This document shows, piece by piece, positions 35,983-44,716 of a DNA stretch of 64,000 nt (within the stretch, counting starts at the first letter, position 1; each line of letters opens with the position of its first letter). Both the position numbers and the translations under genes were made by a program. The DNA lies in the NCBI GenBank assembly GCA_965218555.1, contig OZ244625.1, positions 4,712,001 to 4,776,000 of the forward strand, read 5' to 3'. This stretch comes from JAPPLB01 sp965218555. Lineage in GTDB: Bacteria > Acidobacteriota > Terriglobia > Bryobacterales > UBA6623. The notes below the pieces were generated by a model. That model ran no database searches, was not told the origin of the DNA, and worked only from the letters and a program-made list of their open reading frames with translations.

Positions 35983-37260
35983 ATGCCGGTCCTGATTCTT
36001 CACTACCATGAGATCTGGCTCAAAGGATATAATCGTAAGTTCTTCATTTCAAAACTAAAAAATGCTGTCCAACATGCGTTGAATGGTCTTCCAATCCGCA
36101 CCGTCCGTCATGAAGAAAACCGCATGCTGGCTTGGCTAGACGCCGGTGGCGATCAGGATCCTCAGGGGATTACGGACGAAGCTGTTCAGCGGCTGACGAA
36201 GGTTCCGGGCATTGCGTACCTGGCAATTGCTCAGGAGTTTCCACCCGAGCTGGACCAGATTGTCGAACGCGGCGCGGAACTCATGCTCAAGGCTCCGTTC
36301 CGGACCTTTGCCGTCCGCGCCAAGCGTTCGCGGAAGAATATCCCGTTCCGGACGGCCGATATCCATTACCAACTCGGACGCCGCATCGAGGAAAGAGCGC
36401 GGGAAGTCAGCCGACCCGTCAAGGTCGACCTTGACCACCCTGACATCACCTGCCATGTGGAAGTCTTGGAGCAGCGCGCCTTAGTCTACACCGAGAAGAT
36501 TCCCGGCTTGGGCGGGCTGCCGACCGGCACGGCCGGCAGGCTGGTATGTCTGTTGTCAGGTGGTTTCGACTCGGCCGTGGCCGCTTACAAGATCCTGCGC
36601 CGCGGCGTGCGCCTTTGTTTTATCCATTTCTACGGCAACCCGGCGCAACCGGGCGAGGACAGCCCGCCGATAGCCCGAGAGTTGGTCCGAGTGCTGACGC
36701 CCTACCAGGGGCGATCGCTGCTTTTCTTGGTTCCCTTCACCGAAGTGCAACAGCAGGTTGTGGCGTTGGCGCCGCAGGCCCTGCGGATTCTGCTCTACCG
36801 TCGGCTCATGCTCCGCATCGCCGAGCGCATCGCCCGCCGAGAGCGTGCGCACGGCACCGTTACCGGCGACAGCATCGCGCAAGTCGCTTCCCAGACGCTG
36901 CAGAACATGGAGGCCGTTGGGGCAGTCGCGACGATGCCCATCTACCGGCCGCTCGCCGGCGATGACAAACAGGAAATACTCGACACCGCACGCAGAATCG
37001 GCACCTACGAAATTTCGAGCGAGCCGTTCACAGATTGCTGTCCCCTCTATCTACCAAAGAGCCCGCGTATCTTCTCCACCGCCGGAGAACTTGATGCCGC
37101 GGAGTCTGCGCTCGATATTCCGACCATGGTGAAACGCGCGGTCGATGCGAGCCGTAAAGAGAGATACGAATATCGAGCGGGCAAGGTCAACCTGCTGCAC
37201 TCAGAGGAACGACAATCAGGGCATGAAATTGCTCCGGCAGGCGTGGTCGTTCAGGCGTAG
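35983..37260 (+). CDS. thiI: tRNA 4-thiouridine sulfurtransferase ThiI (short form)
   Basis: About 425 residues starting MPVLILHYHEIWLKGYNRKFF, the ferredoxin-like/THUMP region that binds tRNA. The adenylation site is CLLSGGFDSAVA (PP-loop SGGxDS), followed by the TGDSIAQVASQTL and PLAGDDKQEI segments and a DCCPLYLP site with the family cysteines. The C-terminal rhodanese domain is absent, as in Bacillus-type ThiI, so sulfur must come from a separate cysteine desulfurase. The protein makes s4U8 in tRNA and may feed thiamine synthesis. Frames extending to 35479 lack coding character. Confidence 0.93.
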   Translation: MPVLILHYHEIWLKGYNRKFFISKLKNAVQHALNGLPIRTVRHEENRMLAWLDAGGDQDPQGITDEAVQRLTKVPGIAYLAIAQEFPPELDQIVERGAELMLKAPFRTFAVRAKRSRKNIPFRTADIHYQLGRRIEERAREVSRPVKVDLDHPDITCHVEVLEQRALVYTEKIPGLGGLPTGTAGRLVCLLSGGFDSAVAAYKILRRGVRLCFIHFYGNPAQPGEDSPPIARELVRVLTPYQGRSLLFLVPFTEVQQQVVALAPQALRILLYRRLMLRIAERIARRERAHGTVTGDSIAQVASQTLQNMEAVGAVATMPIYRPLAGDDKQEILDTARRIGTYEISSEPFTDCCPLYLPKSPRIFSTAGELDAAESALDIPTMVKRAVDASRKERYEYRAGKVNLLHSEERQSGHEIAPAGVVVQA

Positions 37261-38128
37261 CTTGGCGGCGCTGATGGCGTTGGCCGGGATCCTGGCGGGT
37301 TTGGTGTATACGACTCCGTCGGAAGCCCAACGACGCCGTCGTAAGAATAAGCCCCCCGAACCTATCGCCATCACGCAGGCCGACATCCTCGACACTGAGG
37401 ACGGCTACCCGATTCCTCTTGATAGCGCCTTCTTCCCAGGCGAGACCGTGCATCTGCGATTTTATGTGGACGGCTACAGCCGCGGCGAGTACGACCGGGT
37501 TTGGCTCACTTGGCGCATCGATTCATTCGGGCCTTCCGGGGATCGCTTTGTGATGGCGGAGACCGGGAGTATCGACACCGAACTCGCCCCACAGGACAAG
37601 AACTGGCGTCCAATCATTCGGCATTCACCGGCGATTCCAGACCACGCGGAGGCGGGAGTCTATACGGTTACGGTACGAGTGACCGACGAGCTGAAGGCAT
37701 CGACGGCCGAGCGCAAAGTGGCGATCCGTGTACGAGGCGAGAGCGTAGCACCTGATAGGGAGTTGACGGTTCGCCGTTTCGTGCTAACAAAGACGGAAGG
37801 CGGTGCGCCTTACGAGCAAGCTCTCTTCGAGCCGGGCGACACGATCTGGGGGGAGTTCTTCATTACGGGCTATCGACTTACGGAAACGAACTCCTTCGAT
37901 ATCCACGCTACGTTGCAGTTTTTGGATCAAGAGGGCGAAGTGCTGTACAACTTCCGGCCGCAAGATGAGCAGGGCGCGCCATTCTATCCCCGCCGCTGGC
38001 TACCCGCAACGTTTCGTCTCGACCTCGATAAGACACTCATGCCGGGCCGCTACCATATCGCACTGCGGGTCAACGATCGTCTCGGCGAGCAAACCTACGA
38101 GGCCCGAAAGCCTTTTTGGGTCGAATAG
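37223..38128 (+). CDS. Exported protein of unknown function (acidobacterial type)
   Basis: About 301 residues with a signal peptide (LAALMALAGILAGLVYTTPSEAQ) and a basic linker (RRRRKNKPPEP). Two beta-sandwich domains follow, each with a FxPGxTVHLRFYVDGY / FEPGDTIWGEFFITGY strand pattern, so the body is an internal duplication of an Ig-like or CARDB-like fold. It starts inside the end of thiI (38-base overlap), hence probably co-translated. I recognise the pattern as recurrent in acidobacterial genomes but know no function. Confidence 0.65.
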   Translation: MKLLRQAWSFRRSLAALMALAGILAGLVYTTPSEAQRRRRKNKPPEPIAITQADILDTEDGYPIPLDSAFFPGETVHLRFYVDGYSRGEYDRVWLTWRIDSFGPSGDRFVMAETGSIDTELAPQDKNWRPIIRHSPAIPDHAEAGVYTVTVRVTDELKASTAERKVAIRVRGESVAPDRELTVRRFVLTKTEGGAPYEQALFEPGDTIWGEFFITGYRLTETNSFDIHATLQFLDQEGEVLYNFRPQDEQGAPFYPRRWLPATFRLDLDKTLMPGRYHIALRVNDRLGEQTYEARKPFWVE

Positions 38129-38486
38129 GGCCTTTTCAGCGACTGGGCGCTGGAGCTACTGCCTCCGTTTCCTGGACGGTATCTCCTTCGAGGAAAACGA
38201 CTACCGGCTCGGTTCTATCCCGTCAATCTCTGGAATCGGCGGAGTCACACCCACTCTGCGCAGAAAGTCAACAATCTCTTTCTCCATTTCCGCTGAATCG
38301 ATTTGCTCGTAGCCCCGATTTCGTCTTGACCGGCGGCGGTAAGCCACGCCACATCAGAGAGCCGATGCCAGAGATATCAACCTCCGTGGCGTTGTGCCCC
38401 AGAACTCGGAGTCAACGCCGAGCGTTTCAAGAGCACAGACAGCTCAACGAGCATGGCGGCTATCCGGCAGCAGTGCAGCAAGAAAG
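38129..38486 (-). other. Gap with a possible coding remnant
   Basis: About 360 bases. On the minus strand around 38215-38310 the reading MEKEIVDFLRRVGVTPPIPE has coding character but stops within 40 codons, and no start signal or family is recognised. It may be the tail of a lost gene. The rest shows nothing. Confidence 0.35.
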
Positions 38487-39878
38487 CTAAGTTACAACAA
38501 TCGGTTCAGCTCGGCGGGCTGTTATTGCCTCCGTGACCGCCTCGCGGAAGGCGGCCAGAGAGTCATCAAGAGCCTCCCGCGTGATCATCAGCGGAGGACA
38601 GATCTTGACCGTCCCTCCGCCGGGACCGACGGGACTGAACATCAACAGGCCTTTCTCGATTGAGCGCTTCACGATGTCGAATGCCAAAGCGCCATGCGGT
38701 GCACCCGTTTGCGGATCCGCAAGCACGAATCCCGCGACCAGCCCTTTACCCAATACCACTGCTACCTCTTCGTGTTGATCTTTCAGTTCGTGAAGGTTAC
38801 TGTGGAGAACCTCGCCCATTCGCTGCGAATTTCCTGTCAGGTCCTCATCGATAATTGTCTCGATACTCGCGAGCGCGGCGGCGCAGCAAACAGGGTTGCC
38901 CGTATGGGTCGAAGTCATGCTACCCGGAGAATGCAGGTCCATCACATCCGAGCGACCCGCCACCGCCGCCAAGGGCAGTGAGCCGGTGATTCCCTTTCCG
39001 AAGCAGGCCAGATCCGGCACCATGCCGTAGTGCTCGAAGCCCCAGAACGTACCTGTACGGCCGAATCCCGCTTGCACCTCATCGCACACGAGCAACGCAT
39101 TGTGCAGATCGCACCATTTCCTCAAGTTCTGCATGAAGTCTACGGGGGCAAACGCTGTTTCGGCACCCTGATAGGTCTCGAGGATCACGCCCGCCACCGC
39201 ATCGAACTCGACACTCTGGTCCCGCAGTCCCCGCTCGAACGCCTCGAAGCTCGTATCCGTTTGCCGAAAGCCGTCGGGAAACGAAAGTTGGACGAACCCC
39301 GGATCAAGATGGCCGATCCACTCCTTCAGTGCCGGGATTCCGCCTGCCTGCTGGGATCCCAGCGTCCGGCCATGAAAGGCATTCTCGAACGAGACGATGA
39401 TGGTCTTCCGTGAGTTGCCAACAATCGCGCCGTATGTACGGCAAAGCTTGATCGCGCACTCCACCGTTTCCGAGCCCGTCGTGAGGAGGAAAATCTTCTT
39501 CAACGGTTCCGGCAGCAGCGAAGCCAGTCGCTCGACGAGGGCCAAGCGGACTTCGCTCGGGAAGCAATAGTTCGTGAGCAGGCCGTGTTCGACCTGCTTC
39601 CGGATTGTCTCGTTGACGCGCGGAGCGTTGTGACCGGCATTCGCGATAAGGACGCCCGACGACCAGTCGATCCACTGGTTGCCCCAGCGGTCCCGAACCA
39701 GAAAACCCTCAGCTTGGTCCCAGATCACCGGTGGCTGCCCCTGCATCGCGCGGGGTTCGGCGGCCTGTAAACGCTGGATCAGGGAAACCGACTCGGGGAC
39801 AGGCAGTAGGGTTGCGATCCGGCGGAACTCAGTCTCGACAAGGGGGACGGACCTCGGTTCAAGAGAATAGGCAGGCAT
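38487..39878 (-). CDS. Class III PLP-dependent aminotransferase
   Basis: About 463 residues started at 39878 (MPAYSLEPRSVP). Fold-type I class III signatures are the LLTTGSETVECAIKL cofactor loop, AFHGRTLGS, DEVQAGFGRTG, and the PLP lysine in CFGKGITGSLPLAAV. The family includes 4-aminobutyrate, ornithine and lysine-epsilon aminotransferases; the amino donor cannot be told. A short sulfatase scrap lies between it and cobU, and I see no direct link to corrinoid synthesis. Confidence 0.9.
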   Translation of the reverse strand: MPAYSLEPRSVPLVETEFRRIATLLPVPESVSLIQRLQAAEPRAMQGQPPVIWDQAEGFLVRDRWGNQWIDWSSGVLIANAGHNAPRVNETIRKQVEHGLLTNYCFPSEVRLALVERLASLLPEPLKKIFLLTTGSETVECAIKLCRTYGAIVGNSRKTIIVSFENAFHGRTLGSQQAGGIPALKEWIGHLDPGFVQLSFPDGFRQTDTSFEAFERGLRDQSVEFDAVAGVILETYQGAETAFAPVDFMQNLRKWCDLHNALLVCDEVQAGFGRTGTFWGFEHYGMVPDLACFGKGITGSLPLAAVAGRSDVMDLHSPGSMTSTHTGNPVCCAAALASIETIIDEDLTGNSQRMGEVLHSNLHELKDQHEEVAVVLGKGLVAGFVLADPQTGAPHGALAFDIVKRSIEKGLLMFSPVGPGGGTVKICPPLMITREALDDSLAAFREAVTEAITARRAEPIVVT

Positions 39879-39933
39879 GGCTATCTCACGGGCGAGAAAA
39901 AAGTTCATTCTATCTCAACATCTTCGGAACAAC

Positions 39934-39986
39934 GGCATGCTCACGGGCCGCTACGTCTGGCGTACTCGACTGAAGAAGGGCGTTTT
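39934..39986 (+). pseudogene. Short sulfatase gene fragment
   Basis: About 53 bases encoding MLTGRYVWRTRLKKGVL, nearly identical at DNA and protein level to the segment after the active-site motif of the sulfatase at 52868-54324 (LLTGRYAWRTRLKKGVL). No other part of a sulfatase is present here. It lies between the aminotransferase start and the cobU stop and marks an old rearrangement breakpoint. Confidence 0.75.
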
Positions 39987-39988
39987 GG

Positions 39989-40588
39989 TCATTGACCTTC
40001 TTCCGTGTCAACCGACAAGGGGTCGAGGTCCCATTCGGAGTAAGGACGAGCGCCCTGGGACTTCAATTCCAGGGCAAGGCCTGCGGTCATGAGATAGACT
40101 CTGTTTGCGCGGGATGCCACGGCTTGGTTTACTTGTCCCAGAGTGTCCCGGTAGACGCGACCCAGCAATGAAGACGGCACGATGCCCAAGCCAACCTCGT
40201 TGCTGACGAGTATCCAGGTTGCCTCCGTCTCTCCGATAAGATCCATTAATTGCCAAGCGGAGTCCAGAATTTCGCTGCCTGCGTTCGCGTTGCCTTGCTT
40301 ACTGAGCAGCAGGTTGCTGACCCAGAGTGTGAGACAGTCCAGCAGAAACGTATCGTAGCGATCCAGGACGGGGCGAAGCGCCGCAACCAGGTCCACAGGT
40401 TCCTCCAGAGTGTCCCAGGCCGAAGGACGCCGGTCGCGATGGGTGGCAATGCGTCGTTTCATGTCTTCGTCACGTGCCTCCGCCGTGGCGACGAACAGCA
40501 GACGCCTACCCTGACGCGCGAGTCTTTCAGCAAAGGCGCTCTTGCCCGAACGTACGCCTCCAAGGATGAGACTGAGTTCCTTCTTCAA
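39989..40588 (-). CDS. cobU: Adenosylcobinamide kinase / guanylyltransferase
   Basis: A 199-residue bifunctional CobU/CobP. The P-loop GGVRSGKSAFAE comes first, then FVATAEARDEDMKRRIATHR with the guanylylated-His region, LLDCLTLWVSNLL, and the VSNEVGLGIVP segment, all hallmarks of the family. It phosphorylates adenosylcobinamide and then attaches GMP in nucleotide-loop assembly. It is the last gene of the minus-strand cobalamin cluster and appears intact. Confidence 0.95.
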   Translation of the reverse strand: MKKELSLILGGVRSGKSAFAERLARQGRRLLFVATAEARDEDMKRRIATHRDRRPSAWDTLEEPVDLVAALRPVLDRYDTFLLDCLTLWVSNLLLSKQGNANAGSEILDSAWQLMDLIGETEATWILVSNEVGLGIVPSSLLGRVYRDTLGQVNQAVASRANRVYLMTAGLALELKSQGARPYSEWDLDPLSVDTEEGQ

Positions 40589-40756
40589 GGCTTCAACCCT
40601 GCCATGCGGTAGATGGTATCCATGTTTCGTCTTAGCGGTTCAGCCGGCTTGTCATTCTCCCTGTCCATGCCCGGAACTGCCTCGTCGGGCAGAGAGATGT
40701 TTTTCTTGCGGCCGGATGAAGCAACAAGTTAAGGCATAAGTTATGGTTATAAGACA

Positions 40757-41108
40757 GGACATGATGTAAGCCTTCAGTGTCAGGCCCTCCGAATCTGGAG
40801 AGCCGGCGCGAGTATCTGCCGGTTTCCTCGATCGTTCCCTGATAGGGAAAGGTGTGGCTCGGTCGCCAACGGTCCGGCCATTGTAAATTTCGCAGCCCTT
40901 GATTTGACCGCCTTGGCTGCCTGTCATCAGTCCACTTCAGGACACAATCCCGGATTGCACTTGATGCGTCACCTTTGAACTTGTTAATGACGAATTCCTT
41001 GATCAAGGGCCGTTCCTCCGGCTCCGGTAGCTCCACCGTGCCGAACAGGCAAGCAATGACTTCGTACCGGGCAATGTCTCCCGCCTTCGCGTTCCCGTCA
41101 TACTCCAT
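40757..41108 (-). pseudogene. cobQ: Remnant of cobyric acid synthase
   Basis: On the minus strand an upstream piece (41108-40923) reads FGTVELPEPEERPLIKEFVI followed by NKFKGD, the end of the CobQ ATPase domain. In another frame (about 40900-40757) comes IKGCEIYNGRTVGDRATPF, a late part of the glutamine-amidotransferase domain (EGYEIHMGRT type). The 5-prime third and a long internal part are missing and the frames do not match, so cobyric acid synthase cannot be made from here. It lies between cobC and cobU where cobQ normally sits. Confidence 0.8.
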
Positions 41109-41730
41109 AACCCTCCCCGAAATGGCCGGTGTCATTAAGGACGTCCAGGACGGTATTTCCGTCGTCGAAGACGCTGACGACGGAAATACCGGCATTGGCG
41201 AACCTGAACCTCCACATCTTTTCTGCGGGAAGACCAATCAGACATGTGATCAGAGCGCACAGAGTTCCGCCGTGAGTGACCACCAGTATGTTCCCACTGT
41301 GGCCTGCGTGAGCCTCCAGTAGCCGGTCCGCGATGGCCTTGGCCCTCGCATAAAGCTGAAGATCGCTTTCGCCGCCGGGCGGAGCGAATGAGAGGTCTCC
41401 AGTCATCAGTCCGTTGTGATACAGCTCTGGATAACGGGCCTCCACATCGAGGAAAGTCATACCCTCCCACGCTCCGAACTGCTTCTCCCGCAGTTCCGGC
41501 ATCTCCTCCAGGGGGAGATTTCTGCGCAGCAGGATGGCTGCCGCCGTGTCCGAGCCTCTGCAGAGATCGCTGCAGTACGCCGCCGTGAAGGGTATCGATG
41601 CCAGACGAAGACCGAGACTACGGGCCTGGATGCGTCCTGCTTCGTTCAGTGGCGTGTCCAATTGCCCTTGGATTCGACCCTCGGAGTTCCAGTCCGTTTC
41701 CGCGTGTCTGACTAGAAACCATTTAGACAT
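41098..41730 (-). CDS. cobC: Alpha-ribazole phosphatase (histidine phosphatase family)
   Basis: About 210 residues starting MSKWFLVRHAETDWNSEGRIQG. The RHAET motif holds the phosphorylated His. Arg and Glu partners are in LREKQFGAWEGMTF, and the second His is in VVTHGGTLCAL. In this cluster the likely reaction is removal of phosphate from alpha-ribazole or adenosylcobalamin 5-prime-phosphate. Its start overlaps the cobD stop by eight bases and its end overlaps the cobQ remnant. The gene is complete. Confidence 0.88.
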   Translation of the reverse strand: MSKWFLVRHAETDWNSEGRIQGQLDTPLNEAGRIQARSLGLRLASIPFTAAYCSDLCRGSDTAAAILLRRNLPLEEMPELREKQFGAWEGMTFLDVEARYPELYHNGLMTGDLSFAPPGGESDLQLYARAKAIADRLLEAHAGHSGNILVVTHGGTLCALITCLIGLPAEKMWRFRFANAGISVVSVFDDGNTVLDVLNDTGHFGEGYGV

Positions 41731-42831
41731 CTTTGTCTGCAACCACCTTCTTCAGCACATGAACAAGCCGACGGCTGTCCTGCATGTTCCTCACTCCAAC
41801 TCTGATGTAATCCGGCAACCCGAAGGAACCACAGTCTCGCACGCAAATCTTGTACCTCTTCAGAAGTTCCAAGCGTAAACAGGTAGCCTCGCCCCCCTGA
41901 TCAGCAGAAAGTTGGCGGCGGAAGGCATGCACTCCATGCCAATGCCACTCAGAGCTCTTCTGAGGAACTCCTTGCTGCTGGCAACCATCTGCCTGCCGAG
42001 TTCAACGTGCTCCTGTTGGCCGAGCGCAGCCATTCCGGCGGCCTGAGCCGGAGCATTGACGCTCCAGCTGTACTGGTACTGGCCGACCTGTCTGACGACA
42101 GCGCCTGACGCAAGCATGTATCCGAGCCGCAGACCCTCAAGAGCGTAGTCCTTGGTCATGGATCGAAGCAACACGACGTTTTCCATTCGCAGCAATGGAT
42201 GAGATGTCCAACACTCGTCCACGAAAGACCGATAGGCCTCGTTTAGTACAAGCAGGCCGCAGTTGTCCAAGGTCTCGGCGATCTGACGCACCTCGTCCTC
42301 TTTCAGGTGAATGCCGGTTGGGTTGTTGGGATTGCAGACAAAGACCGCGGTAGGCTTCAGGTCAGCGATGATTTTCAATGCCTTCGGCATGTCCCAACGG
42401 AAACCCTCGTCCTTGTTTGACGAGATGAGAACGGGAGCCACTCTTTGGAGTCGGCACGCGGCCTCGTATTCAGCAAAAGTCGGGGCAAAGATCACTGCAG
42501 TGTCACCAAGGCTCAGGAATGCCCTCGCAATCAGATGAATCAGTTCCGTCGAGCCGTTGCCAACCAGAATAAAGTCCGGCTCGATGCCCAGATACCTACC
42601 CAACGCCCGGCGGAGTTTCAGGCAGTTCGGATCAGGATAGGTGTCCGGCGGCACCCTCTGTACTGCCTCCGACACGCCCGGCGCAGCCCCTAGAGGGTTG
42701 ATGCTGGCAGTGAAGTCCAGAACATCTTCGGGGCACAAGCCGATCGATTGCAATTCTGCGACATTCAGTCCGCCGTGGACGGGTAGCGGGTGGGTTTTCT
42801 TGACATTGGTTCTCATTGATCTTTCCATCAT
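41723..42831 (-). pseudogene. cobD: L-threonine-phosphate decarboxylase, frameshifted in a G tract
   Basis: A class I/II aminotransferase-fold enzyme that makes (R)-1-amino-2-propanol phosphate for the nucleotide loop. The first frame (42831-41860) carries PVHGGLNVAEL, FTASINPLG, FVCNPNNPTG and the PLP lysine in SMTKDYALEGLRLGY. At a run of six G (plus-strand C, about 41892-41897) the frame breaks after ANFLLIRG. The true C terminus (GGEATCLRLELLKRYKI to KKVVADKDV) continues in the next frame to 41723. Adding one G restores a full protein of about 369 residues. It could be a sequencing error, real loss or slippage. Confidence 0.85.
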
Positions 42832-42874
42832 TGCGTAGCCGATTCAGGGGACAGCACAGCTCTTGAGGCTCGTG

Positions 42875-42994
42875 TCATTCTCCCCGCGGAGCTCGCAACA
42901 CAATCAGACCCGTCACCACCGGTAGGGATATGTCTGCCAACGCATACATTACACGCACCGACTCTCCGATGTCTGAGGGGGATGGTTCGGCTAG
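42875..42994 (-). pseudogene. cbiB: Detached 3-prime end of cbiB
   Basis: On the minus strand this reads LAEPSPSDIGESVRVMYALA and then ISLPVVTGLIVLRAPRGE with a stop at 42875, the membrane C terminus of adenosylcobinamide-phosphate synthase. It is separated from the rest of the gene by the IS1380 element. Joining it to the 44717-45566 part across one CTAG gives ...YRIGNGLAEPSPSD... in frame, about 321 residues, the normal length. Confidence 0.9.
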
Positions 42995-44716
42995 CCCGGA
43001 TATTTCACCAGGGGGTAGAAAAAGGGCTGCCTGTTGTGGCATAGAACATTTATGTCCAAAACGTTAGCGCCACAGAAGACAAGCCGCCCTCCGATAACAG
43101 AGTGTAGCCAATCGAGCTTCTCGTTTGGCAAGCACTTTCGCCGCCAAGTAAGCACCCGGTTTGATGGCGGGGTGATCAGCTCCGACGGCGGCGCGCTGCT
43201 GTTGCGCGAGGTCGACCGGCGCATCAAGCTGCTGCCGCGCCTGGCGGTCTGTTTCGAGGACCGCCGCGATCCGCGGCGCATCGAACACCGGGTTGCGGAG
43301 CTGGTCTCGCAGCGGGTGTATGCGCTGGCGCTGGGATACGAAGACCTCAACGATCACGACGAGTTGCGCAGCGAACCGCTGCTGGCGCTGCTAGTGGGCA
43401 AGAGCGACTTGGAAGGGCAGCAGCGCAGCCGAGAGCGTGATCGCGGCAAGCCGCTGGCGGGCAAGAGCACGCTGAACCGGCTGGAACACAGGACCGACGG
43501 TTTGGACCGCTACCAGAAGATCTGTTGCGACAGCGAAGCGATCGACCGCCTACGGGTGAACGTGTTCATAGAAGCACACCCGCAGGAGCCGGCCGAGATC
43601 ATTCTCGATATCGACGCCACCGACACGCCCTTGCAGGGGCAGCAGGAGGGGCGTTTCTTTCACGGGTACTACGGTCACTACTGTTACTTGCCGCTGTACA
43701 TCTTCAGCGGCGAGCACGTCTTGTGCGCGCGGCAGCGGGTGTCGAATCAAGACGCGGCGGCGGGCAGCGTGGCGGAGTTGGAGAGGATCGTGGCGCAGAT
43801 CCGGGAAGCTTGGCCGGAGGTGAAGATCCTGCTGCGAGCCGACTCGGGGTTTTGTCGGGACGAGTTGCTGAGCTGCTGCGAGGCGAACCAGGTGGGGTAC
43901 GTGGTGGGGCTGGCGCGCAACGAGCGGTTGCGGTCGCTGCTGGAGGAGGCGCTCGCAGAGGCGGCGAGGAGGCAGCAGCAGACGGGCCGGCCGGCGCGGG
44001 TCTTTAGCGAGTTCGGGTATCAGACGCGGCAGAGTTGGAGCCGGGCGCGGCGGGTGGTGGGGAAAGCCGAACAGCTCTCGGGCAAGCAGAATCCGCGCTA
44101 TGTGGTGACGTCGCTGGAGGCCCAGAGATGGCCGCCGCAACGGTTGTACGAACAACTCTACTGCCGGCGCGGGGAGGCCGAGAATCGCATCAAGGAGCAG
44201 TTGAGTCTGTTTGCTGATCGCATGAGCAGCGAGACGCTGCGGGCCAATCAACTGCGGCTGTATCTGTCGTCGCTGGCGTACGTGTTGCTGGTGGCGCTGC
44301 GGCGGCTGGGGCTCAAGGGCACACGGTGGGCGCGGGCCCAGACGGAGACGATCCGGCGGGGGTTGTTGAAGATCGGGGCACAGGTGAAGGTGAGCGTGCG
44401 GCGGGTGTACCTGTCGTTGGCCGGCGGCTACCCCGATGAGGAGGCATTCGCGGCGGTGTATCGGGCGTTGCGTCCGCCGGGAGGAGCAACTGTTTGCTAA
44501 CACGGAGCGAACCAAAAACGGCGCCCCCAGGGGGCGCAGGGGCGAAGTGTTTCTAGAATCGGCAACAACCCGAAAAACGGACTTTCGCGAGCCGCAATGG
44601 GCGACCTAAAGCGCCCCGTATCGGCCCTCGCCTCCCTCGCCGCGGAGGATTCCGATCTTTAGACTATATTTCGGCCCCTCTCAACCCATCGCAAAGCCGC
44701 TGGTGAGAAAAGGCGG
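42995..44716 (+). mobile_element. IS1380-family insertion sequence inside cbiB
   Basis: A 1722-base element flanked by a 4-base CTAG target duplication (42991-42994 and 44717-44720), the size usual for IS1380. The ends are imperfect inverted repeats sharing CC at the tip and CACCAG at positions 12-17. It carries one transposase gene. A strong GGCGCCCCC/GGGGGCGCA-type hairpin follows the transposase. The insertion splits cbiB. Confidence 0.93.
43052..44500 (+). CDS. IS1380-family transposase
   Basis: A DDE transposase of about 482 residues, starting at MSKTLAPQKTS; an earlier in-frame ATG at 43034 is also possible. Family features are FDGGVISSDGGALLLREVD near the N terminus, LDIDATDTPLQGQQEG (first Asp), LLRADSGFCRDELL (second Asp) and the RRGEAENRIKEQ segment with the catalytic Glu. 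It appears complete and lies within the cobalamin cluster on the opposite strand. Confidence 0.93.
   Translation: MSKTLAPQKTSRPPITECSQSSFSFGKHFRRQVSTRFDGGVISSDGGALLLREVDRRIKLLPRLAVCFEDRRDPRRIEHRVAELVSQRVYALALGYEDLNDHDELRSEPLLALLVGKSDLEGQQRSRERDRGKPLAGKSTLNRLEHRTDGLDRYQKICCDSEAIDRLRVNVFIEAHPQEPAEIILDIDATDTPLQGQQEGRFFHGYYGHYCYLPLYIFSGEHVLCARQRVSNQDAAAGSVAELERIVAQIREAWPEVKILLRADSGFCRDELLSCCEANQVGYVVGLARNERLRSLLEEALAEAARRQQQTGRPARVFSEFGYQTRQSWSRARRVVGKAEQLSGKQNPRYVVTSLEAQRWPPQRLYEQLYCRRGEAENRIKEQLSLFADRMSSETLRANQLRLYLSSLAYVLLVALRRLGLKGTRWARAQTETIRRGLLKIGAQVKVSVRRVYLSLAGGYPDEEAFAAVYRALRPPGGATVC

Noticed and set aside
40632..41237. Single 201-codon gene on the minus strand
   Set aside because: The frame is a chance join across a cobQ fragment, the cobC end and non-homologous sequence; the matches lie in two frames.
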